Assembly (NCBI RefSeq): GCF_016811915.1
Contig: NZ_CP069127.1
Span: 2,269,001 to 2,333,000, forward strand
Origin: Brevibacillus choshinensis
GTDB taxonomy: Bacteria > Bacillota > Bacilli > Brevibacillales > Brevibacillaceae
Length of the DNA: 64,000 bases
Reading direction: 5' to 3'
Shown here: positions 36,212 to 44,293 of the stretch, piece after piece
How the letters are laid out: each line of letters starts with the position of its first letter
How positions within the stretch are numbered: position 1 is the stretch's first letter
The notes under the pieces: model-generated
What the model was told of the DNA's origin: nothing
The model's database searches: none
What the model saw: the letters and a program-made list of their open reading frames with translations, nothing else
Program-made: the position numbers and the translations under genes

Positions 36212-36991
36212 TTAGCGGCAGAAAATGTGGCGACCGATCTTTTTGATTTGCGGACGGCTCCAAATCCATCCGGATGTGGCTGTGTCCGGATTGAAGTAGT
36301 AGATCGCTCCGCCAGTCGGGTCCCAGCCTTTGAGCGCATCATTGACGGCCCGTTTGGATGTTTCGTTCGGTGTGAGCCAGATTTGTCCATCTGCTACTGC
36401 CGTAAAAGCACGCGGTTCAAAGATGACGCCTGCAGGAGTATTCGGGAAGGCTGGGTTTTTGGTCCGATTGAGGATAACTGCAGCCACCGCTACTTGTCCG
36501 ATGTATGGCTCCCCGCGGGATTCCCCGTACACCGCGTTTGCCATCAGGCGCAGATCATTTTCCGAAATCCCTGCTGCATGAAAGGTCTCTTTTGCGGGAG
36601 CGGGAGCAGGAGCGGTGGTTGTGGGCGGTGTTCCCTGCGCCGTTTGCGGAACACCCAGGTCTTCTGCGGTGGGTCTGTAGCCACTCGTCGCGTTGTACAG
36701 CTTCAGCTTTGTTTTGGCTCCGAGCACGCCGTCTATAGGCAATCCGAATTCATATTGGAAGTTGCGCAGAGCCCAATACGAACGCCAACCGAAGACGCCG
36801 TCCACCTTTCCTGTGTAGAATCCCAAATGTTTCAGTCGATATTGCATCTCGCGGACGTCTGATCCTTCTGCCCCAACCTTGACGATTTGTTGGCTGAACG
36901 CATCCGATCGCATTGGGTAAACCACTACTGCTGTCGTGATTAGAATCGCAAGTACTGCTGCGGCCATCAGCCATTTATAAGGCTGTTTCAT
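36212..36991 (-). CDS. sleB: Spore cortex-lytic enzyme SleB
   Basis: Secreted lytic transglycosylase that breaks the spore cortex during germination. 259 residues: signal peptide (about 1-32), a peptidoglycan-binding domain (about 38-98: GSDVREMQYRLKHLGFYTG, VDGVFG), a Pro/Thr/Ala-rich linker, and the catalytic cell-wall hydrolase domain (MANAVYGESRGEPYIGQVAV, where Glu of YGES is the expected catalytic residue). ypeB, its usual partner, is not next to it here. A weak sigma-G-like promoter may lie upstream on the minus strand. Confidence 0.93.
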   Translation of the reverse strand: MKQPYKWLMAAAVLAILITTAVVVYPMRSDAFSQQIVKVGAEGSDVREMQYRLKHLGFYTGKVDGVFGWRSYWALRNFQYEFGLPIDGVLGAKTKLKLYNATSGYRPTAEDLGVPQTAQGTPPTTTAPAPAPAKETFHAAGISENDLRLMANAVYGESRGEPYIGQVAVAAVILNRTKNPAFPNTPAGVIFEPRAFTAVADGQIWLTPNETSKRAVNDALKGWDPTGGAIYYFNPDTATSGWIWSRPQIKKIGRHIFCR

Positions 36992-37137
36992 GGCAAATCC
37001 TCCTTCACAAGGGTGCTAAACACCAGATGATAGAGATTAGGTTCTCCAACTATCGAAATCGAGTCTTAGTAAAATACTGGAGAAAGAGCAAACTATCGCG
37101 TGAACGGGAATGACTCGAGGAAGGGAAGTGCAGCAGG

Positions 37138-38766
37138 ATGCAGGTCGCAACGTTTCTTACCGCTCAACTGACAAAATGGGGAGTAAAGCGAATCTATGGC
37201 GTCGCAGGAGATGCTCTATTTGCTTGGCTGGAGAGTTTGGGGAATCAGGAGGAGATCCATTATGTGTCGTGCAAGCATGAGGCAGCAGCTGCCATGATGG
37301 CAAGCGCGGAGGCAAAGCTCACTGGCCGTCCGTCCGTCTGCACGGCTACGATGGGGCCGGGCTCGATCAATTTGTTGAATGGACTGGCGGATGCATGGGC
37401 GGACCGAGTCCCTGTGGTGGCGATTACCGGTCAGGTAGAAACATACAAGCTGGGAGGAGCGTATAAACAGTACATCCCCCAAGAGGACGTGATGAGGCCT
37501 GTCTGCAAATATACGACGACAGTCACCCATCCGGATGCGATTGGGATGGTTTTGCATAAAGCATTCGTCACTTCGTCGGAGCAAAGGGGAGTTTCGCATA
37601 TTGCCATCTGCAAGGATGTGTTTGGCCAACTGACGCAGTCCAGAATCATACCGGAACTGCCGAGAGTGGCCTCGTCCATCAGTCCGGATCGTATCGAGAT
37701 GGAGCAGGCGGCAGAGCTTCTCCTGCGATCAAAGAAACCAGTGCTGCTGCTCGGTGTGGGTGCAAGGCAGGAGGCGAAAGGCTGCCGCAGACTAGCTGAG
37801 CAGCTAGGGGCAGGGGTGCTGCTCACCTTAGGAGCGAAGGGAATGCTCGATGAATCCCATCCTCTTGTCCTGGGTGGTCTGGGCGAAGGGGGGAGTGAAT
37901 CTGGTTTGCATGCTTTGGCGAAGGCGGATTTGCTGGTGATTTTGGGGGCAAGCTGGTTCCCACGTTCCTACATACCGAAATATCTACCCATTATCCAGGT
38001 CGATTCCCACCCCGATTCCGTCCACGCGCATCCGCAGCTGTTTTCCGTGATCGCCAATCTCGATGATGTGCTTTCGCTGTGGACAAGGCGTTTAGAAATG
38101 CGTGAACTGGACGATGCTTGGGAGGAACAGGTAGAACGATGGCATGCGGAGTTTTGGGAGGAAACGGAGCGACTCACGGATCAGGGCGCTGATGAACGGA
38201 TCAAACCGGAAACGTTGATTCATGAATTGGGGAATGTCCTCAAAGAGGATGCGATCATTACGCTGGATACCGGCGAGCACACCCTTTGGTTTAACCGTGC
38301 TTTTCGAGCCAGCGCCCAGTTTCCCCTGTTTTCAGGCAAATGGCGGACGATGGGGTTTGGGTTGCCCGCTGCGATAGCCGCCAAGCTCAGTCATCCTGAG
38401 CGGCAAGTGGTTTGCCTAACGGGCGACGGTGGTTTGCAGATGCACTTGGCTGAGTTGATGACGGCAGTCGAGCAGAGCGTTTCCATTTTGTTGGTGGTGG
38501 TCAACAACGCCACGCTTGGACTGGAAGAGATCAAGATGAAGCAGGCGGGCTATACGCCGTTTGGAATGAAGCTGCGCAATCCGGATTTTGTACGTTGGGC
38601 CGAGGCGTGTGGAGTCGACGGTCGGGCGGTACAGACAATTGCTGACTTGCGCTCTACCTTGAATGAGCTGCGGGATGTCGAGCGTTTGACACTGCTCGAC
38701 GTCTCCTGCACGCCTCCGACATTATCGGAGAGAAAAAAACAAATTCCCTTCCAAGCCCAAGCTTGA
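37138..38766 (+). CDS. Thiamine-diphosphate-dependent enzyme, pyruvate oxidase-like
   Basis: ThDP enzyme of 542 residues with the three-domain fold of pyruvate oxidase/acetolactate synthase: PYR domain (Glu in HYVSCKHEAAAAMMA), central domain (LLLGVGARQEAKG), and PP domain with the ThDP motif TGDGGLQMHLAE...VVNN. It resembles B. subtilis YdaP. Substrate is probably pyruvate but this is not proven by residues. ATG 37138 has a GGAAGGGAAG stretch upstream. No obvious operon partner. Confidence 0.82.
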   Translation: MQVATFLTAQLTKWGVKRIYGVAGDALFAWLESLGNQEEIHYVSCKHEAAAAMMASAEAKLTGRPSVCTATMGPGSINLLNGLADAWADRVPVVAITGQVETYKLGGAYKQYIPQEDVMRPVCKYTTTVTHPDAIGMVLHKAFVTSSEQRGVSHIAICKDVFGQLTQSRIIPELPRVASSISPDRIEMEQAAELLLRSKKPVLLLGVGARQEAKGCRRLAEQLGAGVLLTLGAKGMLDESHPLVLGGLGEGGSESGLHALAKADLLVILGASWFPRSYIPKYLPIIQVDSHPDSVHAHPQLFSVIANLDDVLSLWTRRLEMRELDDAWEEQVERWHAEFWEETERLTDQGADERIKPETLIHELGNVLKEDAIITLDTGEHTLWFNRAFRASAQFPLFSGKWRTMGFGLPAAIAAKLSHPERQVVCLTGDGGLQMHLAELMTAVEQSVSILLVVVNNATLGLEEIKMKQAGYTPFGMKLRNPDFVRWAEACGVDGRAVQTIADLRSTLNELRDVERLTLLDVSCTPPTLSERKKQIPFQAQA

Positions 38767-38842
38767 TTTGTTTATAATGAGAGAAAAGTGAGAAATATTG
38801 GTGGGAGAGGTTACTAATCGGGCGAAGGAGGAGGGCGTCCAG

Positions 38843-39175
38843 ATGGTGGAAAAGCTCGGTGAAATCAGGGTAGCAGATCAGGTGATTGCTGTCATCGCTG
38901 GAGCGGCAGTAGAAGAAGTGCTGGAGGTATCCGTTCGTTCTGGTGGACTTTATCAGGATATTGCCAAGAAAATTAATGGTGGATCGAAAGGGATCAGTGT
39001 CTCGATGCAAGAAGACCGTGTCACGATCGATATGCGCGTCTCTGTGCGCTATGGAACGCCCATCCATCACGTATGCCAGACCTTGCAGGAGCGAGTCAAA
39101 GAGGCTGTGGAGCATTTGACAGGTCTGCTGGTCGAAGCCATCAATGTTCGGGTGGAAGCCATCGAGGTAAAATAA
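38843..39175 (+). CDS. Asp23/Gls24 family protein
   Basis: A 110-residue protein of the Asp23/Gls24 (DUF322) envelope-stress family: LGEIRVADQVIAVIAGAAVE then SVSMQEDRVTIDMRVSVRYG. B. subtilis YqhY and YloU are relatives. ATG 38843 has GGAGGAGGG 7 bases upstream; the open frame from 38798 carries no good site. Followed by its own terminator. Confidence 0.88.
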   Translation: MVEKLGEIRVADQVIAVIAGAAVEEVLEVSVRSGGLYQDIAKKINGGSKGISVSMQEDRVTIDMRVSVRYGTPIHHVCQTLQERVKEAVEHLTGLLVEAINVRVEAIEVK

Positions 39176-39229
39176 TCTCCCGCTTACATGATAAGATACA
39201 GTAAGAATTGGAAAATCACTCGTCCTTCA

Positions 39230-39260
39230 GGTATTTCAACATACGTTGAGATGCCTTTTT
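39230..39260 (+). terminator. Terminator of the Asp23-family gene
   Basis: 11-bp stem GGTATTTCAAC / GTTGAGATGCC (with G-U pairs), loop ATAC, then T5. Confidence 0.85.
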
Positions 39261-39284
39261 GTTTGCAAAGGACAACGGTACACA

Positions 39285-39310
39285 AAAAGCCGCCCGTTCA
39301 GGCGGCTTTT
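39285..39310 (-). terminator. Terminator of the FtsW-type gene
   Basis: Perfect AAAAGCCGCC / GGCGGCTTTT stem with a 6-base loop; on the minus strand it is followed by T. Confidence 0.85.
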
Positions 39311-39333
39311 GCGAAGTAGGATGGATTCCTCTT

Positions 39334-40506
39334 TCATGAAACGGTATACGTCGTCCTGGTGACCTGCTCGTCCACCTTTTGCCTGCTCACTTCCCTGGAC
39401 ACATTCAGCAAAATGCCTGTGGAGATCAGACAGACGAGCAAGGATGACCCGCCATAGCTGATAAAGGGAAGGGGGACGCCTGTCAGCGGGATAATCCCTG
39501 TCACCCCACCGATGTTAACGGCAGCTTGCAGGGCGATCATGCTGATGACACCGATTCCCACGAGGCTGGCAAACGTATCCTTGACGCGCAGGCAAATATG
39601 GATGCCTCGAAGCAAGAACAGCAAATAGATGAGCAAGAAGATGGAAGCACCGATGAAACCGAGCTCTTCCGAAATGATCGAAAAAATGAAATCGGTATGG
39701 GCTTCGGGCAAGTACAAATATTTCTGGATGCTTTTACCAAACCCTGTGCCTGAAAGTCCGCCGTGTGCGATCGCGATCCACGACTGAATAATGTTGTAGC
39801 CCGTGTACAAAGGATCACTCCATGGGTCGAGATAGGAGTTGATCCGGTTCAAGGCGTGCTGCTTTACGGTAATGTAGGCAGCCAAGGCAAGAGTGACGAC
39901 AGGCCCGCCGATTACGATCAAATGTCGAATCTTTGCCCCCCCACAGACCAGAACAATCAGCGCAGTGCCAAGCAAAATGGCGGCCGAACCGAGGTCAGGC
40001 TGCGCGACGATCAGCAGAAAAAACAGCCCGGTCACCAAAAGCGGAGGCATCAGACCTGATTTTAATTTGCCGATGCCGTCTCCTTTTTTGGCGACGATCG
40101 CAGCCAAGTACAGGATCAGCCCGAGCTTGGCAAATTCAGCTGGCTGGAGACTTGCCGAACCGATACGGAACCAGGAACGCGCTCCCTTGATGTCTTCCCC
40201 GATCCCTGGAATCAATACCAGCAGCAAGGAAAAGAAGCTCACGATGGCAATCAGCAAGAAATTGCGTTTGTAAAAGGAGAAGGGAATGTTCATGGCAACC
40301 AGCATCCCGACAATGCCTAATACCAAAAAGCGAATTTGCCGTTTCACAAAGTACAATTCATCGCCGTTGCAGTAACTGCAGCCGTTTGAGGTAAAGCTGG
40401 TCAATGCAAAGATCGAGCTTGAGCTGAGTACCATTGTGATGCCAAACCCAACGATCAGGGCGGTTAGAAACAGTAACAAAAAGTCAGGAACGCCCCGTGT
40501 TTTCAT
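39334..40506 (-). CDS. ftsW: SEDS-family protein FtsW (septal peptidoglycan polymerase)
   Basis: Integral membrane protein of 390 residues with about ten helices, SEDS family (FtsW/RodA/SpoVE). Conserved blocks: GARSWFRIGSASLQPAEFAK, QPDLGSAAILL, and the C-terminal GIIPLTGVPLPFISYGGSS. FtsW polymerises glycan strands at the septum with a class B PBP. RodA or SpoVE identity cannot be excluded. An unusual small insertion with two Cys (SNGCSYCNGDE) lies in the first periplasmic loop near residues 41-51. Confidence 0.85.
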   Translation of the reverse strand: MKTRGVPDFLLLFLTALIVGFGITMVLSSSSIFALTSFTSNGCSYCNGDELYFVKRQIRFLVLGIVGMLVAMNIPFSFYKRNFLLIAIVSFFSLLLVLIPGIGEDIKGARSWFRIGSASLQPAEFAKLGLILYLAAIVAKKGDGIGKLKSGLMPPLLVTGLFFLLIVAQPDLGSAAILLGTALIVLVCGGAKIRHLIVIGGPVVTLALAAYITVKQHALNRINSYLDPWSDPLYTGYNIIQSWIAIAHGGLSGTGFGKSIQKYLYLPEAHTDFIFSIISEELGFIGASIFLLIYLLFLLRGIHICLRVKDTFASLVGIGVISMIALQAAVNIGGVTGIIPLTGVPLPFISYGGSSLLVCLISTGILLNVSREVSRQKVDEQVTRTTYTVS

Positions 40507-40527
40507 CGTAGAACCCCCTTCTACGTG

Positions 40528-40554
40528 AAACAGAGAGGGGACGCCTCTCTGTTT
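40528..40554 (-). terminator. Stem-loop downstream of the YugN-like gene
   Basis: AAACAGAGAGG / CCTCTCTGTTT stem with a 5-base loop. The T tract on the minus strand is short. Confidence 0.65.
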
Positions 40555-40588
40555 GTTTGCACGTTTTCATTTGAAATGCTGGCTGTGA

Positions 40589-40933
40589 CTAGTGCGAGGA
40601 GAGTTTTTCGTTCAGCATTTGCAGTTTGAGTTTGGCCGATTTGATGACAGAATCAGGGATTGGGTAGTCATAATCCAAGCCGTGCGGGAAAAGATGTTTG
40701 CCCATATAAGGGTCTTCCAGTTTCAGGACAGCGTGGGAATCCTCCAGCTTTCCTTCGGTCACGTTTGCTTCCAGACGCAGGTAGTAAACGTTCCCTTTAT
40801 CTTGGATTTTATAATCGTATGTAGCGTGTTTGTAATCCCAAGCACCACGGTCAAAACCGAGATCGCTCATGTAGTGCTCCAGATCGGCGAAAAAGACTTC
40901 TTTTGTGCCAACCCCAGTGTCCTTGATAACCAT
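40589..40933 (-). CDS. YugN-like family protein
   Basis: A 114-residue soluble protein of the YugN type: FFADLEHYMSDLGFDRGAWD, then YDYKIQDKGNVYYLRLEANV and a C-terminal helix with SVIKSAKLKLQML. Function unknown. It lies downstream and on the same strand side as the region before the toxin locus. Confidence 0.78.
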   Translation of the reverse strand: MVIKDTGVGTKEVFFADLEHYMSDLGFDRGAWDYKHATYDYKIQDKGNVYYLRLEANVTEGKLEDSHAVLKLEDPYMGKHLFPHGLDYDYPIPDSVIKSAKLKLQMLNEKLSSH

Positions 40934-41047
40934 TCTTTTTCCTCCTACAAAAAGGTAAGATTTTCACTTATTAATGATAGTCTGTTTTTGGAAGAAGCGC
41001 AATGTATAAGTCAGTCATGTGGGTAGATGACCTGAATTACCATCATA

Positions 41048-41056
41048 TGGTATAAT
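41048..41056 (+). promoter_or_regulatory. Extended -10 promoter of the holin-like toxin mRNA
   Basis: TGGTATAAT: perfect -10 TATAAT (41051-41056) with the TGn extension; a weak -35 (TGACCT, 41028-41033) sits 17 bases upstream. Confidence 0.7.
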
Positions 41057-41091
41057 TTTCTTTACAATAGATCGTACTCAAGGGTGGTCGG

Positions 41092-41113
41092 CATCCCCGG
41101 TAGAAGGGGGGTG
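41092..41113 (+). promoter_or_regulatory. Hairpin hiding the toxin ribosome-binding site
   Basis: CATCCCC (41092-41098) pairs with GGGGGTG (41107-41113), which is the Shine-Dalgarno sequence of the toxin; the loop is 8 bases. Such sequestration is common in type I toxin mRNAs. Confidence 0.65.
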
Positions 41114-41118
41114 ATAAC

Positions 41119-41199
41119 ATGACAGTATTCGAGGCACTAAGTCTGATGTTAACGTTTGGGACTTTAGTAGTGATGCTGTCATCTAGTAGGAAAAAGTAG
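41119..41199 (+). CDS. Holin-like type I toxin peptide (26 aa)
   Basis: ATG to TAG gives a 26-residue peptide, MTVFEALSLM then a hydrophobic helix and the basic end SSSRKK. It matches the putative holin-like toxins (TxpA/BsrG group), which start M-T/S-V/T-F/Y-E-A/S-L and span the membrane once. GGGGGGTG lies 5 bases upstream but is paired in a hairpin. The gene has an extended -10 promoter, and an antisense RNA overlaps its 3' end. Shorter than TxpA (59 residues) and BsrG (38). Confidence 0.85.
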   Translation: MTVFEALSLMLTFGTLVVMLSSSRKK

Positions 41200-41341
41200 A
41201 CCTCCCTTGAGCTTCGCAGCTGGGAGGTCTACAGGCGGGTACTATGAGCCGACTCCCCTAGGAGAACGACTATTGTAGCTTTGGGCCGCACGGGTGTTGC
41301 AGCACCCTGCGGCCTTTTTCGCTACTGTCCATAGACACCAT
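41191..41341 (-). ncRNA. Predicted antisense RNA antitoxin
   Basis: On the minus strand an extended -10 (TGATATTAT, 41356-41348) should start an RNA near 41341. It would end at the hairpin TAGACCTCCC / GGGAGGTCTA (41231-41197) followed on that strand by CTTTTT (41196-41191). The RNA of about 150 bases covers the last codons of the toxin and its whole 3' UTR, whose own terminator is at 41284-41319. The layout equals txpA/RatA and bsrG/SR4. Confidence 0.7.
41284..41319 (+). terminator. Terminator of the toxin mRNA
   Basis: GGCCGCA-c-GGGTG / CACCC-TGCGGCC stem (one bulged C), 6-base loop, then T5. It lies inside the predicted antisense RNA. Confidence 0.85.
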
Positions 41342-41469
41342 GTTACCATAATATCACAGGGGGATCGATCTACTCTAGTGGAAAAATCGTGACGCACGTC
41401 CCGCCAGTGCGAATGAACGAATAGGTAATAGGACACACTACAAGCGTTCATTAGCAAAGGAGGAGAACG

Positions 41470-41913
41470 ATGATGGCGAAAGTAGAAAACCGCACATTGC
41501 GCGAAATCATGACAAAAGATATCGCGACGGTGACGCTCAAGGATAACGTGTACGAGGTCGCTTGCAAAATGCGTGACTGGAACGTGGGCGTGATTCCAGT
41601 CGTAAACGAGCAAAACGATGTGATCGGCGTCATTACCGACCGCGATATCGTGATTCGCGGACTGGCTGAGAAACATGAGGGCTCGACTGCCACCGAAGTC
41701 GTCATGACACGTGATATTGTCCTCGGTCAACCAGGGATGACCGTAGATGAGGCGGCTAAGATCATGGCCCAGCATCAAATTCGCCGCCTGCCTGTCGTGG
41801 AAAACGGCAAGCTGGCTGGAATTGTCGCGTTGGGTGACATGGCGATTCGTCAAGTTCACCATGATGAAGCGAGCGATGCGCTCCAGCAAATTTCGGAACC
41901 TGCTACGCATTAA
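41470..41913 (+). CDS. Two-CBS-domain protein
   Basis: A 147-residue soluble protein with a tandem CBS pair (REIMTKDIATVTLKDNVYEV; VVMTRDIVLGQPGMTVDEAA; end RRLPVVENGKLAGIVALGDM). Such stand-alone proteins bind adenine nucleotides and regulate partners; the partner here is unknown. AAGGAGG (41457-41463) allows ATG 41470 or 41473. Confidence 0.88.
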   Translation: MMAKVENRTLREIMTKDIATVTLKDNVYEVACKMRDWNVGVIPVVNEQNDVIGVITDRDIVIRGLAEKHEGSTATEVVMTRDIVLGQPGMTVDEAAKIMAQHQIRRLPVVENGKLAGIVALGDMAIRQVHHDEASDALQQISEPATH

Positions 41914-41946
41914 CCCTCTGCACCCATTTCCCACACATGAAGCATC

Positions 41947-41978
41947 AGCTGTCGGCAGCGAAAACCGGCAGCTTTTTT
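41947..41978 (+). terminator. Terminator of the CBS gene
   Basis: AGCTGTCGG / CCGGCAGCT stem (one G-U), 9-base loop, T6. Confidence 0.8.
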
Positions 41979-42052
41979 GATTTTTGCTTTACTCTGACGT
42001 TACGGAAAGGTTTATGATACGAGAAAGGAATGAGAGCAGGGAGAGGTACCTG

Positions 42053-43102
42053 ATGCAAATAAAGGACATGGCTCAGCGGCTGCAGATTACTCCGCGGGCA
42101 ATCCGTTATTATGAAGAAAAAGGTTTGATCCGGCCGCAAAAGGCGGATGAATCCGGCTATCGCCAATTTTCCGAAGAGGATCTTTGGAGACTGCAGACCA
42201 TCATTACCTTGCGCGAGGTGGGAATGCCCATTGAAGATATCCGAGAGCTGCTGGAACAGATGGACCAGGGGAAGGGAAGCTTATTGCACTATTTGGAGCT
42301 TCAGCGATCATTCATGTACGACAGGTGGGTAGAGCTGAGCAAGGTAATCGAAACGACGGAATCAATGATCGAACGGGTCCGGACTGAGCAGGTCATCGCT
42401 CCTGCCTCTTTATACGAACTGGCGGAAGCCAACAAACGGCTCCGACAGACACGGGACGTCTGGGTGGACCGCTGGAATTTTAACCAGATAGCAGATGTAT
42501 ACGACGAGCTGGTGACGAGGAAGCAGGAAGGGTACAACAAGCACGAGAGGTACGACGAAGTGCTGGACGCCGTGGTATCGGCGACTGTGCCAATGCCGGG
42601 TGAAGCAGGCTTGGACGCAGGGACCGGGACGGGCAATCTGGCTGGCCGGTTTCTTTCATACGGCGTCAAGATGAGCGGGTTTGACCAATCCCTGGAGATG
42701 CTTAGACAATGCAGGCGCAAGCATCCAGAGGTAGAGACCAAGCTGGGGACATTTTTCGCCTTCCCATTCCTGGAGAACCGCTTTGATTTTGTAGTGAGCA
42801 GCTATGCCCTGCATCATTTGACTGATGATCAAAAGGTGCTCGCGCTAGCGGAGTTCCGGCGGGTGCTCAAGCACCAAGGCCGGTTGATCATTGCCGATCT
42901 GATGTTTGCCGATCAGGAGCATCGCCGGCAGCATGTGAAGGAGCTTGAAAATGCTGGAGATATTCGTGCGCTTGAACAGCTGGAACATGAATGCGTGGCA
43001 GACCGTTCCCGTTTGCTTGCCGAACTGGCCGATCTCGGCTTCCAGGCTGATTCTCATCAATTGACAACATATGTTCATCTGATTTCAGCTCGATTAAAAT
43101 AG
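42053..43102 (+). CDS. MerR-type regulator fused to a SAM-dependent methyltransferase
   Basis: A 349-residue two-domain protein. Residues 1-70 are a MerR winged HTH (TPRAIRYYEEKGLIRPQK) with the usual dimer helix after it (to about 130). Residues about 155-345 form a class I methyltransferase: motif I GLDAGTGTGNLAGRF and post-I SGFDQSLEML, then SSYALHHLTDDQKVL and an ADLMFADQEH block. The fusion suggests a regulator that senses or modifies a small molecule. ATG 42053 has GGGAGAGG upstream; the frame extends to 41984 without a site. Confidence 0.85.
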   Translation: MQIKDMAQRLQITPRAIRYYEEKGLIRPQKADESGYRQFSEEDLWRLQTIITLREVGMPIEDIRELLEQMDQGKGSLLHYLELQRSFMYDRWVELSKVIETTESMIERVRTEQVIAPASLYELAEANKRLRQTRDVWVDRWNFNQIADVYDELVTRKQEGYNKHERYDEVLDAVVSATVPMPGEAGLDAGTGTGNLAGRFLSYGVKMSGFDQSLEMLRQCRRKHPEVETKLGTFFAFPFLENRFDFVVSSYALHHLTDDQKVLALAEFRRVLKHQGRLIIADLMFADQEHRRQHVKELENAGDIRALEQLEHECVADRSRLLAELADLGFQADSHQLTTYVHLISARLK

Positions 43103-43194
43103 AACATCCTCTGCATTTTTGGGCTCTTCCAATCACTGGCACGTGTCTAGCCTTCTGCATAGGCTGTATCGAGAAGGGAAAGGGGGACTCCGTA

Positions 43195-43299
43195 ATGGGT
43201 CTGTTCGACAGTTTTTTTGATCGAGACAACGATGAGCTTTTATGGATTATTATCGTCGTGGCTGTCTTGTTTTTCTTCTTTAACAGTGACCGCGACTAA
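43195..43299 (+). CDS. Small acidic single-helix membrane protein (34 aa)
   Basis: 34 residues: an acidic start (MGLFDSFFDRDNDEL), one transmembrane helix (WIIIVVAVLFFFF) and NSDRD at the end. AAGGGGG lies about 8 bases before the ATG, and a strong terminator follows, so it is a convincing small gene. The acidic flanks resemble small sporulation proteins of the YjcZ class but the sequence does not clearly belong to it. Confidence 0.6.
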   Translation: MGLFDSFFDRDNDELLWIIIVVAVLFFFFNSDRD

Positions 43300-43314
43300 T
43301 CCGAACCTATAGAC

Positions 43315-43344
43315 AAAAACGACCTTCGCGCTAGGTCGTTTTTT
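43315..43344 (+). terminator. Terminator after the 34-aa gene
   Basis: AAAAACGACCT / AGGTCGTTTTTT stem with a 7-base loop. Confidence 0.9.
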
Positions 43345-43430
43345 CCGTGCGAAGATTGCATGACATATTGACCTTGACCCGATCTTCTACTACGCTAAAA
43401 GCCGATGCAACGTAGAAGGGAAGGAATGGA

Positions 43431-44135
43431 ATGAAACGAATGGCAATATGCCTGGCATTGCTCGCGGGATTGCTGGGTGCCTGTTCAACGCCGGGTCAAC
43501 CCCAGGCCAATGGCGAGATGGAAGCCACCGTTCAGCGAGTGGTGGATGGAGATACGTTCGAATTATCTACTGGGGAAAAGGTACGTCTCATTGGCGTAGA
43601 TACGCCAGAGACAGTCAAGCCCAATCATCCTGTGGAACCATATGGAAAAGAAGCGAGCGATTTTTCAAAGCAATTGCTGACCGGTCAAAAGGTCACGTTG
43701 AAATTCGATGTGGAGCCCTATGACAAATACAAACGGTTGCTAGCCTATATGTATTTGCAGGACGGGACATTCGTCAACGAAAAATTGGTTCGGGAAGGCT
43801 ATGCACGCATCATGACCATACCGCCGAATGTAGCCCAAGCGGATTTGTTTTTGCAAGCCGAGAGGGAAGCTCGGGAGAACAATAGAGGACTGTGGGGAAA
43901 ATCCACACAGACACAGAATCCAAATCCAACCAAGACGCCGACTTCAACCGAGAAGCCATCTGCGGCCGATCCTTCGCAACCAGAAGGCAAGCCCATCAAG
44001 GGAAACATCAATGCCAAGGGCGAGAAAATCTATCACGTACCTGGTTCTTCCAGCTATGAACAAACCAAGGCGGAGATGTGGTTTGCGACGGAGGAAGAGG
44101 CAAAAGCGGCGGGCTTCAGGGCGCCGAAGCGTTAG
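43431..44135 (+). CDS. Secreted thermonuclease-like lipoprotein (SNase domain)
   Basis: A 234-residue lipoprotein: signal peptide ending in LGAC (Cys18), then a staphylococcal-nuclease fold (about 30-155) with [20 protein letters not shown] and [11 protein letters not shown], which keep the catalytic Arg/Glu/Arg set. A Thr/Pro-rich linker leads to a C-terminal domain (about 190-234) with [18 protein letters not shown], often found at the end of such nucleases. It probably degrades DNA or RNA outside the cell. ATG 43431 has a GAAGGGAAGGAA stretch upstream. Confidence 0.9.
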   Translation: MKRMAICLALLAGLLGACSTPGQPQANGEMEATVQRVVDGDTFELSTGEKVRLIGVDTPETVKPNHPVEPYGKEASDFSKQLLTGQKVTLKFDVEPYDKYKRLLAYMYLQDGTFVNEKLVREGYARIMTIPPNVAQADLFLQAEREARENNRGLWGKSTQTQNPNPTKTPTSTEKPSAADPSQPEGKPIKGNINAKGEKIYHVPGSSSYEQTKAEMWFATEEEAKAAGFRAPKR

Positions 44136-44149
44136 CAGCAGGGGAAGTC

Positions 44150-44195
44150 AAACGCCATTTCGTTCTTCATGTATTGTGGAGGCGAAATGGCGTTT
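44150..44195 (+). terminator. Terminator of the nuclease gene
   Basis: Perfect 13-bp stem AAACGCCATTTCG / CGAAATGGCGTTT with a 20-base loop and a T-rich tail. Confidence 0.85.
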
Positions 44196-44219
44196 GTTCG
44201 TTCGTTAAAGGAGGGGTGA

Positions 44220-44239
44220 TTGTTCTTTACAACGAACAA
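44220..44239. promoter_or_regulatory. Candidate operator overlapping the -35 of the sfp-NRPS operon
   Basis: TTGTTCTTTACAACGAACAA: perfect 6-bp arms TTGTTC/GAACAA with an 8-base centre, exactly covering the -35 element. A repressor site is likely; no regulator gene is adjacent. Confidence 0.55.
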
Positions 44240-44253
44240 TGAGATGCTACAAT
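44226..44253 (+). promoter_or_regulatory. Sigma-A promoter of the sfp-NRPS operon
   Basis: -35 TTTACA (44226-44231), 16-base spacer, -10 TACAAT (44248-44253) with a TGC extension. Confidence 0.75.
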
Positions 44254-44293
44254 AAGAAACATAGGCATCCCTTTCGGAAAGGAGATGTGATGC

